Shown here piece by piece: positions 45,324 through 53,585 of a stretch of 64,000 nt of DNA (its first letter is position 1; every line of letters begins with the position of its first letter). The DNA comes from Clostridium sp. 'White wine YQ' (GTDB lineage: Bacteria; Bacillota; Clostridia; Clostridiales; Clostridiaceae): NCBI RefSeq assembly GCF_028728205.1, contig NZ_JAQYUU010000001.1:1415318-1479317 (forward strand), given 5' to 3'. Made by a program: the position numbers and the translations under genes. The notes under the pieces were generated by a model, which saw only the letters and a list, made by a program, of their open reading frames with translations, searched no databases and had not been told where the DNA came from.

Positions 45324-45366
45324 AACTCCTTTCAAACAGTATTAGGTATACCGATCGAAAAGAGTT
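45324..45366 (-). promoter_or_regulatory. Candidate Shine-Dalgarno-sequestering hairpin of the TPP riboswitch
   Basis: On minus, AACTCTTTTC (45357-45366) can pair over ten positions, with one wobble, with GAAAGGAGTT (45324-45333), which contains the tenA ribosome-binding site. The same CTTTTC could instead pair with GAAAAG just after the aptamer. No T-rich terminator is seen in the leader, so control of translation is the likelier mode. Confidence 0.5.
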
Positions 45367-45419
45367 AATAATCTAATAGAATATCTATATGTGAATAGAC
45401 TTTTCCCATATACTACTTA

Positions 45420-45505
45420 CTCACTTCCCTTCGCTGGCATTACCCAGTGCAGGTTTAAAGGGTCTGAAAAATTTCATCTCAGCCACTACAGCTCCCCTAG
45501 TGCAC
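45420..45505 (-). promoter_or_regulatory. TPP riboswitch (THI element)
   Basis: On minus, the leader has the conserved thiamine-pyrophosphate aptamer pieces in order: P1 (CACT at 45499-45502 pairing with AGTG at 45422-45425), AGGGGAGC, the core CTGAGAT, ACCCTTTAAACCTG, then GGGTAATGCCAGCGAAGGGA. It precedes tenA-thiZ-thiX-thiY and should lower their expression when TPP is plentiful. Confidence 0.96.
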
Positions 45506-45511
45506 GCTAAA

Positions 45512-45540
45512 ATTTTACCTCTTAATGATTATAATGTCAA
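45512..45540 (-). promoter_or_regulatory. Promoter of the tenA-thiZXY operon
   Basis: On minus, a perfect TTGACA (45535-45540) with a 17-base spacer to TAAAAT (45512-45517). Transcription would start at about 45505, right at the 5' edge of the riboswitch. Confidence 0.8.
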
Positions 45541-45657
45541 TATTCATAATTCTTATAATTTTACATTTTATAATTATAAGCGCTAATAATTACGTCTATT
45601 TACTCATTTATTCTAATATAATTGTATAAATTAATTATTTGGGAGATATTTATATTT

Positions 45658-47337
45658 ATGAATATATTAGATTTACCAAATCAACCTTCGAATCCAACAA
45701 ATGAACAAAGGTATTCACTAATAAGAAGTGATCTCGCTAAAGTTGGACGTGAGGAAGATTTTAATAACATTATTAGTTTATTAGCCCCCCCTCCTAATAT
45801 CATAAACTATGCCCCTCCCGGCTCCCTTAAAGGAAAGAAGGTGGGCATAATTGGTGGAGGACTTGCTGGAATGTCTTCTGCTTTTGAACTTAGAAAATTA
45901 GGATGTGATATCACCATTTTTGAAGCTAGAAATAGAATTGGTGGTAGAGTTTATACACATTACTTCGATGATGAAAAAAAGATTTATGGAGAGTTAGGGG
46001 CTATTAGAATTCCTGTAACGCATGAGACTACCTGGCATTATATTAATCTTTTTAGACTTCATACCTATCCTTTTATTCAGTATAATCCAGATGCTTTTTT
46101 ATATATTCTCAATACTAGAATTAGAAACAAACCTGAGGAAATTCAGAAAGTTCTTTATCCTAAATTTAATTTAACTCCAAAGGAAAGAAATACGCCTTGG
46201 CCTGAGCTTTATAATTATGCTTTTAATTCTCCTATAAAAACTTTACCACCTAATATTAGAACTGAATTATTAAAAATTCTTCCAGTTTATAACCCTAAGT
46301 ATATTCCGCTATTAAATATTAGTGTACGTCAAAATCTTGAACTTTTAGGACTAAGTGATGAGGCTATTCAACTGTTAACAAGTGTTGATGCATTTTCTGG
46401 CTCTTTAATTGACGAGGCTTATAATGAAATATTACAAGAAAATTATCCAATTTTCTTTCAGCACTTATATAGAATTGATGGCGGCAATGTAAATCTACCT
46501 TTAGCATTTTACTATTCTTTATTGTCTCAAAAACCTAAAGAATACGATAATATACCGCAAGAGGCCATAGGAAATGTAAACTGGATTGGTGGCTACTGGG
46601 TATCGGGAATTCATAAAAATGAAGCTGGTGATAAAGTTATAATTACGTATAAAAATAGGGAACTTACTGAAGTTTTAAATGAATCCTTTGATTATGTTGT
46701 ATGCGCTATTCCATTTACTATCCTTAAAACTGTTGATATTGATCCAGTATTCTCAAATAGAAAAATGGAAGCAATAAGGCAAATTGCTTATGTTAATGGA
46801 CATAGAACTATATATTTATGTAAGAAACGTTTTTGGGAAGAAGATACAGATTATGGTAGAATCAATGGAGGTATCTCCTATTCCGATGGTCCATTAACCA
46901 CAACTCTATATCCTTCAGATCATATAAATAATCCAAATCCTGATGAGCCTGGGGTATTAGTAGCTTCATATAACTTACATATGGATGCTACAAGTATTGC
47001 AAATATAAGTGAACCTATTCATAATGACATAATCGCAACTGAGCTTGAGAAACTTCATGGATTACCTAAGGGATTATTAAATTCTATTGTGGAAAAATCA
47101 ATGTATATTTCTTGGAATATAGAAGAGTGGTCAAGAGGTGCAGTTTGTCATATGACTCCTGGACAAAAACGAGTTTTTTCATATGAAATTACAAGACCAG
47201 AATATAATAATAGAATTTTTTTCGCAGGTGAACATGCTTCAGTCTCTCACGGTTGGATGCAAGGCTCATTATATACTGGAATGCAAGCTGCAAATCAATT
47301 AGCATATTATTCAAACGCTGAAAAACACTCTGTTTAA
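45658..47337 (+). CDS. FAD-dependent amine/amino-acid oxidase (flavin monoamine oxidase family)
   Basis: A 559-residue flavoprotein. The FAD-binding GKKVGIIGGGLAGMSSAFEL starts near residue 59, followed by FEARNRIGGRVYTH and GELGAIRIP; the C-terminal FFAGEHASVSHGWMQGSLYT is the second FAD signature. It is closest in pattern to L-amino-acid oxidases and tryptophan 2-monooxygenases, but substrate residues cannot be assigned by eye. No signal peptide is seen. I start at the ATG 45658, with GGGAG about twelve bases upstream; a TTG 36 bases earlier is possible. It converges on a CotF-like coat gene, which hints at a spore-related role. Confidence 0.85.
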   Translation: MNILDLPNQPSNPTNEQRYSLIRSDLAKVGREEDFNNIISLLAPPPNIINYAPPGSLKGKKVGIIGGGLAGMSSAFELRKLGCDITIFEARNRIGGRVYTHYFDDEKKIYGELGAIRIPVTHETTWHYINLFRLHTYPFIQYNPDAFLYILNTRIRNKPEEIQKVLYPKFNLTPKERNTPWPELYNYAFNSPIKTLPPNIRTELLKILPVYNPKYIPLLNISVRQNLELLGLSDEAIQLLTSVDAFSGSLIDEAYNEILQENYPIFFQHLYRIDGGNVNLPLAFYYSLLSQKPKEYDNIPQEAIGNVNWIGGYWVSGIHKNEAGDKVIITYKNRELTEVLNESFDYVVCAIPFTILKTVDIDPVFSNRKMEAIRQIAYVNGHRTIYLCKKRFWEEDTDYGRINGGISYSDGPLTTTLYPSDHINNPNPDEPGVLVASYNLHMDATSIANISEPIHNDIIATELEKLHGLPKGLLNSIVEKSMYISWNIEEWSRGAVCHMTPGQKRVFSYEITRPEYNNRIFFAGEHASVSHGWMQGSLYTGMQAANQLAYYSNAEKHSV

Positions 47338-47350
47338 TGAGTGTTTTTCT
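47321..47350 (+). terminator. Terminator overlapping the amine oxidase stop codon
   Basis: AAAAACACTC (47321-47330) pairs with GAGTGTTTTT (47339-47348); the stop codon lies in the loop. Confidence 0.85.
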
Positions 47351-47395
47351 ACTTTAATAATTTAATATATATCCGTGATGAAAGTTTATAACGCA

Positions 47396-47424
47396 AAAGA
47401 GCGATAGGAAATTCCTATCACTCT
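47396..47424 (-). terminator. Terminator after the CotF-like gene
   Basis: AGAGCGATAGG pairs with CCTATCACTCT (one wobble on minus) around a 5-base loop, followed on minus by TCTTTT. Confidence 0.8.
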
Positions 47425-47426
47425 TC

Positions 47427-47990
47427 TTATTTTAATGCAAATTCTCTTACTTCGTTATAAATGGATGATGCTTTATTGATTTGTTCTTGTGGTGCTGGAC
47501 AAAGTGGATAATAGCCTTTCTTAACCATCCATTGCCATACATCGTATGCATGATTGCAACTCATTGTAAAAGCATCTTTTAAAAATTCCCTTATTTTTGG
47601 ATTACTTGCCTCCATTGCACTCCAAGCATATTCTCTTCCTGCCCTCTTTAGTGTTAAAAGATATGCTGTAGCTATTTCCCTATCATTTAATTCTTGCACA
47701 TCAGTTCTAGGTGTAACAGGCTCTAGATTATTTACTGGGGATTTTGTAAAGTCAGTTAAACTTACATTTAACTCAGGTACTTGGAGTTTTTGTGTAGACC
47801 CAGTTGCATTTTTTACAAACTCAACTTTCATATTATAATCTTGTATGTGTGCTGGGAAATGTCTTTCTATCATGCTTTTAAGTTCTTGATCATGTACTGC
47901 ATTTTTAAAGAGTGCCATATTAGTTATTGAATTTACACAACTAACTATTAATTCATGAAGATCATTTAATTCGTGTGACGCTAACTCCAT
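47427..47990 (-). CDS. Spore coat protein, CotF-like
   Basis: A 187-residue helical protein. The second half, with NDREIATAYLLTLKRAGREY near residues 102-121, AMEASNPKIREFLKDAFTMS near 124-143 and DVWQWMVKKGYYPLCPAP near 149-166, matches the coat F domain of spore coat proteins. The first half (about 1-75) looks like a related helical pair with CVNSITNMALFKNAV. It probably sits in the spore coat and would be made in the mother cell. It faces the amine oxidase gene. GGAGG precedes the start. Confidence 0.82.
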   Translation of the reverse strand: MELASHELNDLHELIVSCVNSITNMALFKNAVHDQELKSMIERHFPAHIQDYNMKVEFVKNATGSTQKLQVPELNVSLTDFTKSPVNNLEPVTPRTDVQELNDREIATAYLLTLKRAGREYAWSAMEASNPKIREFLKDAFTMSCNHAYDVWQWMVKKGYYPLCPAPQEQINKASSIYNEVREFALK

Positions 47991-48118
47991 AATAAAATCC
48001 TCCTAGAAAATATAAATTATCATTTGTGACAAATCATTATTAATATGTTTATATTCATATATTTTATACTTGTAATATTTTCTTCATCAATTCTAGTTCC
48101 CTTAAACTTAACTTACTT

Positions 48119-48790
48119 CTATTTTCCTCTTTTTTTTGCTGCAATACTTTCATTAATATGCACTATGTGATGCCTTAATGCTGGCATTAATATCAATCCT
48201 GAAACATTTTTTCTTCCCCAGAAGTCTATTAACCAAATAGCTGACTCAGCTTCTGATACTGCTTTTTTATCCCTAACTCTTTGAAGTCTCTCTTTTGGAA
48301 TCTTTCTCTTCATATCTGTGGTCGTAAGTTTTTTAATAATCTCCCTAGTTCTTCTACCAACTTCTATTCTATATCTTTTTAGTTCCTCTATATTTATCTG
48401 TTTGCTAAATTCTAGAATTTCTTCTGCTGCAAGTTCATTACCAGTATCATAAATTATGGAATTTATATTTTTTATAAAGTCTCCCATATCTATAACTTGC
48501 TCACTATCACTTACTAATAAATTCATGGTTATGTCTTCTATTCTTGTAGAATGCCATATACCATAGGCAATAGTTCTACCTTTTGAATTAACTGCCCTTC
48601 GAATTGTCTCTTCATCCAATCCTTCCCATAACTCATCCTCAAATGTCTTCTCATCAATGTGAGACATACTAGATTCATGTACCATGGCATGTAAATCTAA
48701 ACACAGATTCATAGCTTCATTAAATTCCTCTGGCTTTAGTATTATACTTTTTAAAAATTTTAACTTCTCATTCCAATCCTTTAACTCCAT
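48119..48790 (-). CDS. DinB-family protein
   Basis: A 223-residue protein likely to be a DinB four-helix bundle. Histidines in LDLHAMVHESS near residue 31, GIWHSTRIEDITMNLL near 78-93 and PALRHHIVHINES near the end are placed as a His-rich metal site, as in DinB/YfiT folds. Some members are thiol transferases using bacillithiol or mycothiol; most are uncharacterised. The C-terminus is basic (AAKKRGK). It stands alone between the CotF-like and MATE genes. Confidence 0.65.
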   Translation of the reverse strand: MELKDWNEKLKFLKSIILKPEEFNEAMNLCLDLHAMVHESSMSHIDEKTFEDELWEGLDEETIRRAVNSKGRTIAYGIWHSTRIEDITMNLLVSDSEQVIDMGDFIKNINSIIYDTGNELAAEEILEFSKQINIEELKRYRIEVGRRTREIIKKLTTTDMKRKIPKERLQRVRDKKAVSEAESAIWLIDFWGRKNVSGLILMPALRHHIVHINESIAAKKRGK

Positions 48791-48814
48791 ATATACCCCC
48801 TATTTTTAAATAAT

Positions 48815-50143
48815 TTATACATTATAAGCTCGTCTATGTTTTATGCACACTGGAACTTCATAAGCAAGCATTACTATCCAGCCAAATAAGCATGCTACTG
48901 CTATACCAACTATCTCCATTCTAGGTGCTAGTAAATATGAAAATATAACTCTAGTAGATATTTGTAGGAATGTTGAAATTAATGTAACTTTAAAGTCACC
49001 CATTCCTCTGAAATACCCTTGTATACCGTTTGTCCAACTAGGAAGCAAGTAGAAAAATGCCATAAGTTCAAGATACATCACTCCAAGCTCTACAACTTTC
49101 GAACCTTTGTCTGGGACAAATAAATTCATAATACTATGTGCTCCAAAATACACAGCTATCAAGAGAACTATCCAATATATAGTTTCAATCTTCATTCCTT
49201 CTATAAAAGCTTTTTTAACTCTTTCCTTTTTCTTAGCCCCTCTATTTTGTGCCAAAAAAGTTGTTAATCCATGTGCTATACTTTGCTGAGGTGTAAATGC
49301 AAAATCATCAACACGATTTACTGCATTAAATGTTGCTATAGCCTCTACCCCAAGTGGATTTACTGCTCCTTGTACTAAAAACTTTCCAACATATAAACAA
49401 GTTTGTTGCATTGCAGTTGCCCAGCTATAATTTATAGTTTTTCTCAAAAGTAATTTATCTAATATAAACTCATTTTTCTTAAAATGTAAAATTGGTATCT
49501 TCCTATAAACATATACTATACAAAAAACACTTGAAAACATTTCAGCAAGTACTGTTGCAATTCCTGCACCCGCTACTCCAAACTTTAAAAAAACAACAAA
49601 AATTATATCCATAACTATATTTAAAATAGATGATATTATTAAGAATATTAAAGGTGTCTTTGAGTCCCCAATACTTCTTAAGGTTGATGAATATATATTA
49701 TATAAAAAAGTAAAAATAAGTCCAAAAAATATAATTCTTAAGAACATTGCAGCATCAGGGAGAATTTTTTCTGGGGTATTAATTAATCTAAGTATAGGCT
49801 TAGTAAGAATCATACAAATTATAATCATTATGACTGTAAATATGAATCCTGCTATAAAGGTAGTTGAAACCTCTCTCTTAAACTTTTTAATGTTTCCTGC
49901 ACCAAAATATTCACTCATAAGGACTGAAGCTCCCATACAGATTCCCACAATAAAGAAAATTACAATATTCATTATCGGATTTGCAGTACCAACTGCCGCT
50001 AGCGCATCAGTACCTACAAATCGTCCTACAATTATAGAATCTGCTGCATTATATGTAAGTTGAAAGATATTCCCTAATATTAAAGGAACCGCAAATTTAA
50101 TTAAGTGCTTTGAAATATTTCCATTTGTCATATCTGTTGCCAC
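48815..50143 (-). CDS. MATE family efflux transporter
   Basis: A 442-residue membrane protein with about twelve hydrophobic segments in two similar halves. The start MTNGNISKHLIKFAVPLILG, the early AADSIIVGRFVGTDALAAVG near residues 32-51, and the second-half VDDFAFTPQQSIAHGLTTFL near 268-287 are typical of NorM/MepA-like MATE proteins that expel cationic drugs using sodium or proton gradients. The substrate is unknown, and no regulator lies beside it. Confidence 0.9.
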   Translation of the reverse strand: MATDMTNGNISKHLIKFAVPLILGNIFQLTYNAADSIIVGRFVGTDALAAVGTANPIMNIVIFFIVGICMGASVLMSEYFGAGNIKKFKREVSTTFIAGFIFTVIMIIICMILTKPILRLINTPEKILPDAAMFLRIIFFGLIFTFLYNIYSSTLRSIGDSKTPLIFLIISSILNIVMDIIFVVFLKFGVAGAGIATVLAEMFSSVFCIVYVYRKIPILHFKKNEFILDKLLLRKTINYSWATAMQQTCLYVGKFLVQGAVNPLGVEAIATFNAVNRVDDFAFTPQQSIAHGLTTFLAQNRGAKKKERVKKAFIEGMKIETIYWIVLLIAVYFGAHSIMNLFVPDKGSKVVELGVMYLELMAFFYLLPSWTNGIQGYFRGMGDFKVTLISTFLQISTRVIFSYLLAPRMEIVGIAVACLFGWIVMLAYEVPVCIKHRRAYNV

Positions 50144-50242
50144 AATTAGTCACATCCTATTCTATAAATACCTTAACCTTCTATAATAAATATTTTTTAA
50201 TTATCTTTTAATTGTAGCACAAATAAATTCTTCCATAACATT

Positions 50243-50773
50243 TTATCTTTGTAAAACAAATTCATGATGTAGTTTCCAAGTGTTTTCTTCCCATCTAAAA
50301 ATAGAAATATTATCAAACAAGCAATCAAATTCACATGGAGTTAAATTAACAAAATTCCAGACTTCATTATATTTAGATCGTAGATTTTTTGAAGCTACTG
50401 TAACATGAAAAATCTTATCTTTTCCATCTTTTTTAGTAAAGTCTAGATATGAAATTTCACTCATCTTTTCAATCAGCCTATCATGCATAAGCTTACCTTC
50501 GTTAGACATAATTACCTTCATATATACTACCCTATCATTAAAATGTTCGTACCCACTTAGCTTAAAAGGACCTGCTTTTTCTTGTTCACAGAACTCTTGA
50601 AGTAACTCTTCTAGAGCATTAATACTCCCCTCATATTCAAAAGGTGCTTTTATAGTAAAGTGAGCTGGGAGCTTTGATGATTTTGCTTTAAACTTATTCC
50701 ATATATTTTTCCTCAAATTATCGTTAACGTACCCTGCTTTCCCTTTTACAACACAAACAACTACGTATCTCAT
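50243..50773 (-). CDS. 2H phosphoesterase (LigT / 2'-5' RNA ligase-like) protein
   Basis: A ~176-residue protein with the two catalytic HxT motifs of the 2H superfamily: HFTIKAPF near residues 38-45 and HVTVAS near residue 120. Members hydrolyse cyclic phosphodiesters in RNA or nucleotides. I start at the ATG 50771-50773, preceded by GGAGG, rather than four codons upstream. The cellular substrate is unknown. Confidence 0.83.
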   Translation of the reverse strand: MRYVVVCVVKGKAGYVNDNLRKNIWNKFKAKSSKLPAHFTIKAPFEYEGSINALEELLQEFCEQEKAGPFKLSGYEHFNDRVVYMKVIMSNEGKLMHDRLIEKMSEISYLDFTKKDGKDKIFHVTVASKNLRSKYNEVWNFVNLTPCEFDCLFDNISIFRWEENTWKLHHEFVLQR

Positions 50774-50925
50774 ATAATCCTCCATAAACTATCACTATAT
50801 AGTAAACTCTAAAATTCTTTTTTATTATACCTATCTATTTGTAAAAATATAAACTAATTATCCCAGAATAAATATGTTAAATTGTTTTATACTAACTACA
50901 TATTATCATTACAGGGGGTATTAAA

Positions 50926-51654
50926 TTGAATGAAGGTTTAGTAGTTCTAATTCGCTCAATTATTGGATTTTTCACATTATTAATCTTTGCCAAGCTACTA
51001 GGAAAACAACAAATAAGTCAATTGGCATTTTTTGATTATGTTCTAGGAATTACAATTGGTTCCATTGCAGCTTCCCTAACAACTGATCTTTCAAGTAGGG
51101 CTTGGCCACATTGGATTGGTCTTTTAGTTTGGGCTGTACTAGGTTATTTAATGGAATATATAACTATGAAGTGGAGATATGCAGCAAAATATATTGAAGG
51201 AGAACCAACCATAGTTATAATGAATGGCAAAATAATGGAAGACGCTCTTAGAAAAATGAAGTATCGGGTTACTGACATTATGGAATTACTAAGAAATAAG
51301 GATATATTTGATTTGACACAGGTTGATTTTGCAATAATTGAACCTAATGGTCAACTATCTGTTCTAAAGAAGCCTGAATATGAGCCTCTAACAGCAAAAG
51401 ATATGAATATAACTAAAACTTCGACTGGTATAAGTACTGAAATCATTTATGATGGAATATTAATCCAAGAAAATTTAAAACAATTAAATAAAAGTACAAA
51501 TTGGATAAATAAGCAGTTAAAAACTCATGGAATAAATGATATTTCTGAAGTTTTTCTAGCAACTTTAACTCCATCTGGTTCCTTATATATTGATAGATAC
51601 AAGGATCATATAAAAAAAGTAACGGATATTGGAGATTATAAAGGTCCATATTAA
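50926..51654 (+). CDS. DUF421 (YetF/YdfR-like) membrane protein
   Basis: A 242-residue protein starting at a TTG ten bases after GGGGG. Three hydrophobic segments (about 5-22, 33-52, 62-80) are followed by a cytoplasmic part with the family signatures GEPTIVIMNGKIMEDALRKM near 96-115 and AIIEPNGQLSVLKKPEY near 144-160. Relatives in Bacillus include YetF and YdfR; SpoVA-associated SpoVAEa-like proteins share the fold. The function is unsettled. A DUF4363 gene follows after 13 bases, the usual partner in clostridia. Confidence 0.85.
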   Translation: MNEGLVVLIRSIIGFFTLLIFAKLLGKQQISQLAFFDYVLGITIGSIAASLTTDLSSRAWPHWIGLLVWAVLGYLMEYITMKWRYAAKYIEGEPTIVIMNGKIMEDALRKMKYRVTDIMELLRNKDIFDLTQVDFAIIEPNGQLSVLKKPEYEPLTAKDMNITKTSTGISTEIIYDGILIQENLKQLNKSTNWINKQLKTHGINDISEVFLATLTPSGSLYIDRYKDHIKKVTDIGDYKGPY

Positions 51655-51667
51655 GGAGGAATAACTC

Positions 51668-52033
51668 TTGAGAAAATTTTTTGTAATATCCATACCTATT
51701 ATAACCATAGTTCTCTTTATATTAATTATGCTTAGTGGGAATTTTCTAAAAAGGATTCCAATGGATAATATAACTATACCCGGGGCTATAGACCAAATAA
51801 TTAACGATATTGAAGGGGAAAAATGGGAAGATGCTTCTAAAAAGATAGATCAATTATCAACTTCTTGGGATAAGATGGTGAAGTTTGTTCAATTTAGCTC
51901 AGAAAGAGATGAGATTAATCTATTCGATGCTGATATAGCAAAGCTTCGTGGATCAATTATTGCCAAGGATAAAGCTAGTTCATTAATTGAACTAAATGAA
52001 GCTTATGAACACTGGGAAGAATTAGGTCAATAG
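51668..52033 (+). CDS. DUF4363 family protein
   Basis: A 121-residue protein starting at TTG with GGAGG eight bases upstream. One N-terminal membrane segment (about 4-24) is followed by an outer helical domain containing DNITIPGAIDQIINDIEGEK and WEDASKKIDQLSTSWDKM, the spacing seen in DUF4363 proteins found next to DUF421 genes. It is probably an accessory subunit of the DUF421 membrane protein; function unknown. Confidence 0.75.
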   Translation: MRKFFVISIPIITIVLFILIMLSGNFLKRIPMDNITIPGAIDQIINDIEGEKWEDASKKIDQLSTSWDKMVKFVQFSSERDEINLFDADIAKLRGSIIAKDKASSLIELNEAYEHWEELGQ

Positions 52034-52134
52034 TTCATATTTTTCTCTGAATAATAGAATCCAATAAGCAAATAATAATTTTGTATCTTGAGATTTGAAA
52101 TCAAAGTATTTTTTATATTAAGGAGGATTTTATT

Positions 52135-52506
52135 ATGCCAGTTGCTATGAATATACCTGTAAATTCTCTTATTTCTAACAAAAACCCTCATCAATCTTGT
52201 ATTGATATTTGTTCAAAATGTGCACAAATCTGTAATGAATGTCTCAATCTTTGCTTGCATGAATCAGATGTAAAATCTAGGATTGATTGCATTAGAACAC
52301 TACAAGATTGTGCTGAAATTTGTACAACATCAGCATGTTTTATGTCTAGAGGAAGTGGAAGTATTAAAGAAATATGTAATCTTTGCGCAGTAATATGTGA
52401 AAAATGTATAGTTGAATGTGAGATGCATGACGATGAGCATTGCAAAACTTGTGCTAATATTTGCAGCCAATGTGCCGATGAGTGCAGAAAAGTTTCAAAT
52501 ATGTAA
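52135..52506 (+). CDS. Cysteine-rich four-helix copper-storage-like protein (Csp/DUF326)
   Basis: A 123-residue protein with twenty cysteines at 22, 26, 29, 33, 36, 40, 52, 59, 63, 68, 81, 84, 88, 91, 95, 103, 106, 110, 113 and 117. The three- and four-residue spacing places them down the inside of a four-helix bundle, as in copper storage proteins, which bind many Cu(I) ions. No signal peptide is seen, so it fits the cytosolic Csp3 type. AGGAGG precedes the ATG. No copper exporter gene is adjacent. The metal actually bound could differ. Confidence 0.85.
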   Translation: MPVAMNIPVNSLISNKNPHQSCIDICSKCAQICNECLNLCLHESDVKSRIDCIRTLQDCAEICTTSACFMSRGSGSIKEICNLCAVICEKCIVECEMHDDEHCKTCANICSQCADECRKVSNM

Positions 52507-52520
52507 TTATTATTCAATAA

Positions 52521-52550
52521 AAATAGAAGAGGAAAACCTCTTCTATTTTT
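52521..52550. terminator. Bidirectional terminator between the Csp-like and GNAT-SnoaL genes
   Basis: A perfect 12-bp stem (AAATAGAAGAGG with CCTCTTCTATTT) around AAAA, with A's to the left and T's to the right. Confidence 0.92.
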
Positions 52551-53397
52551 ATTCATAATAAATTTCTTTATTTCTATAAGGCAAATAATTTGGAATAGTC
52601 GATGCAAATTCCTTAAGCTGAATTATTTTATTACACTTATCAAAGTTTATCCAAGATACTCCATTGAAGGAATCTAGTTTTCCATCAAATTCATTTTTAA
52701 AATACCATTCACATATTACTGAATTTTCAGCAACAACAATATTTTTTATTTCCCAAGCTATTACTCGGCCCCGTTTATTCCAATCTCTAAACCACTTTTG
52801 TATTTCTGCTAATCCATTATATACAGGACCATAAGATTCAAAGTATATTACCTCTTCAGAGAACACTTCACTTAGTGCACATTCATCCCTATCTATCCAT
52901 GACTTAAAGTATTTCCTAACAACTTTTTCAATGTCTCTTTTCTTTTCTTTATTATATTCGAATAAAAGCATAGGATTATTTTCTAAAGGCTTATACTCTC
53001 CCACCTTTACATACCCATGTTTTTCATAGAAATATTGATTTCTAAAATTTTTATAAGGTGTATCTAAGGACCATTTCTTTATATGAGAATATTTCTTTTC
53101 TATAAAGTCTATTGCCTCGCTACCAATACCCTCATTATGATACTCTGGATCAATAAATAATGCACCTAACCTAAAGTGTTCTTTATCAACTTCATACAAT
53201 TTAAATGCACCAATTATCTTATCTTCTCTTATAATTTTATAGTACATCCCATCTTGAACTTTTGATATATGCCACTCTACCGTATCTATATTTGGTGGTA
53301 TAGCTCCATATTTAATCCTATCTTCTTCAAAGGCTCTTAATGCAATATCTTTTAAGATAATAGCATCCGATTCTAAACACTTGTCAAACAATAACAT
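52549..53397 (-). CDS. GNAT acetyltransferase fused to a SnoaL-like domain
   Basis: A 282-residue two-domain protein. Residues 1-~150 form a GNAT N-acetyltransferase with the acetyl-CoA loop FIDPEYHNEGIGSEAIDFIE near 87-106 and FYEKHGYVKVGEYK near 127-140. Residues ~158-282 resemble a SnoaL/NTF2-like fold (RKYFKSWIDRDECALSEVFS, then GLAEIQKWFRDWNKRG and FNGVSWINFDKCNKI). This pairing of domains is unusual to my knowledge. The substrate is unknown; the second domain may bind a small ligand. There is no operon partner. Confidence 0.8.
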   Translation of the reverse strand: MLLFDKCLESDAIILKDIALRAFEEDRIKYGAIPPNIDTVEWHISKVQDGMYYKIIREDKIIGAFKLYEVDKEHFRLGALFIDPEYHNEGIGSEAIDFIEKKYSHIKKWSLDTPYKNFRNQYFYEKHGYVKVGEYKPLENNPMLLFEYNKEKKRDIEKVVRKYFKSWIDRDECALSEVFSEEVIYFESYGPVYNGLAEIQKWFRDWNKRGRVIAWEIKNIVVAENSVICEWYFKNEFDGKLDSFNGVSWINFDKCNKIIQLKEFASTIPNYLPYRNKEIYYE

Positions 53398-53585
53398 TTA
53401 TTAATCCCCCTAATATAGAAACTCTCTATTTGTCCCCCATTTATTTTGTAATAAATACCATATGGAAATTATATCATACCTTAAACCTAATTTTCTTATT
53501 ATCTTATATTTAAAGATTGTGATTTTATATGAAAAATGATATCCTCATATAGATAAAGAGTACCTAAGAAACGGAGTTAATACTT

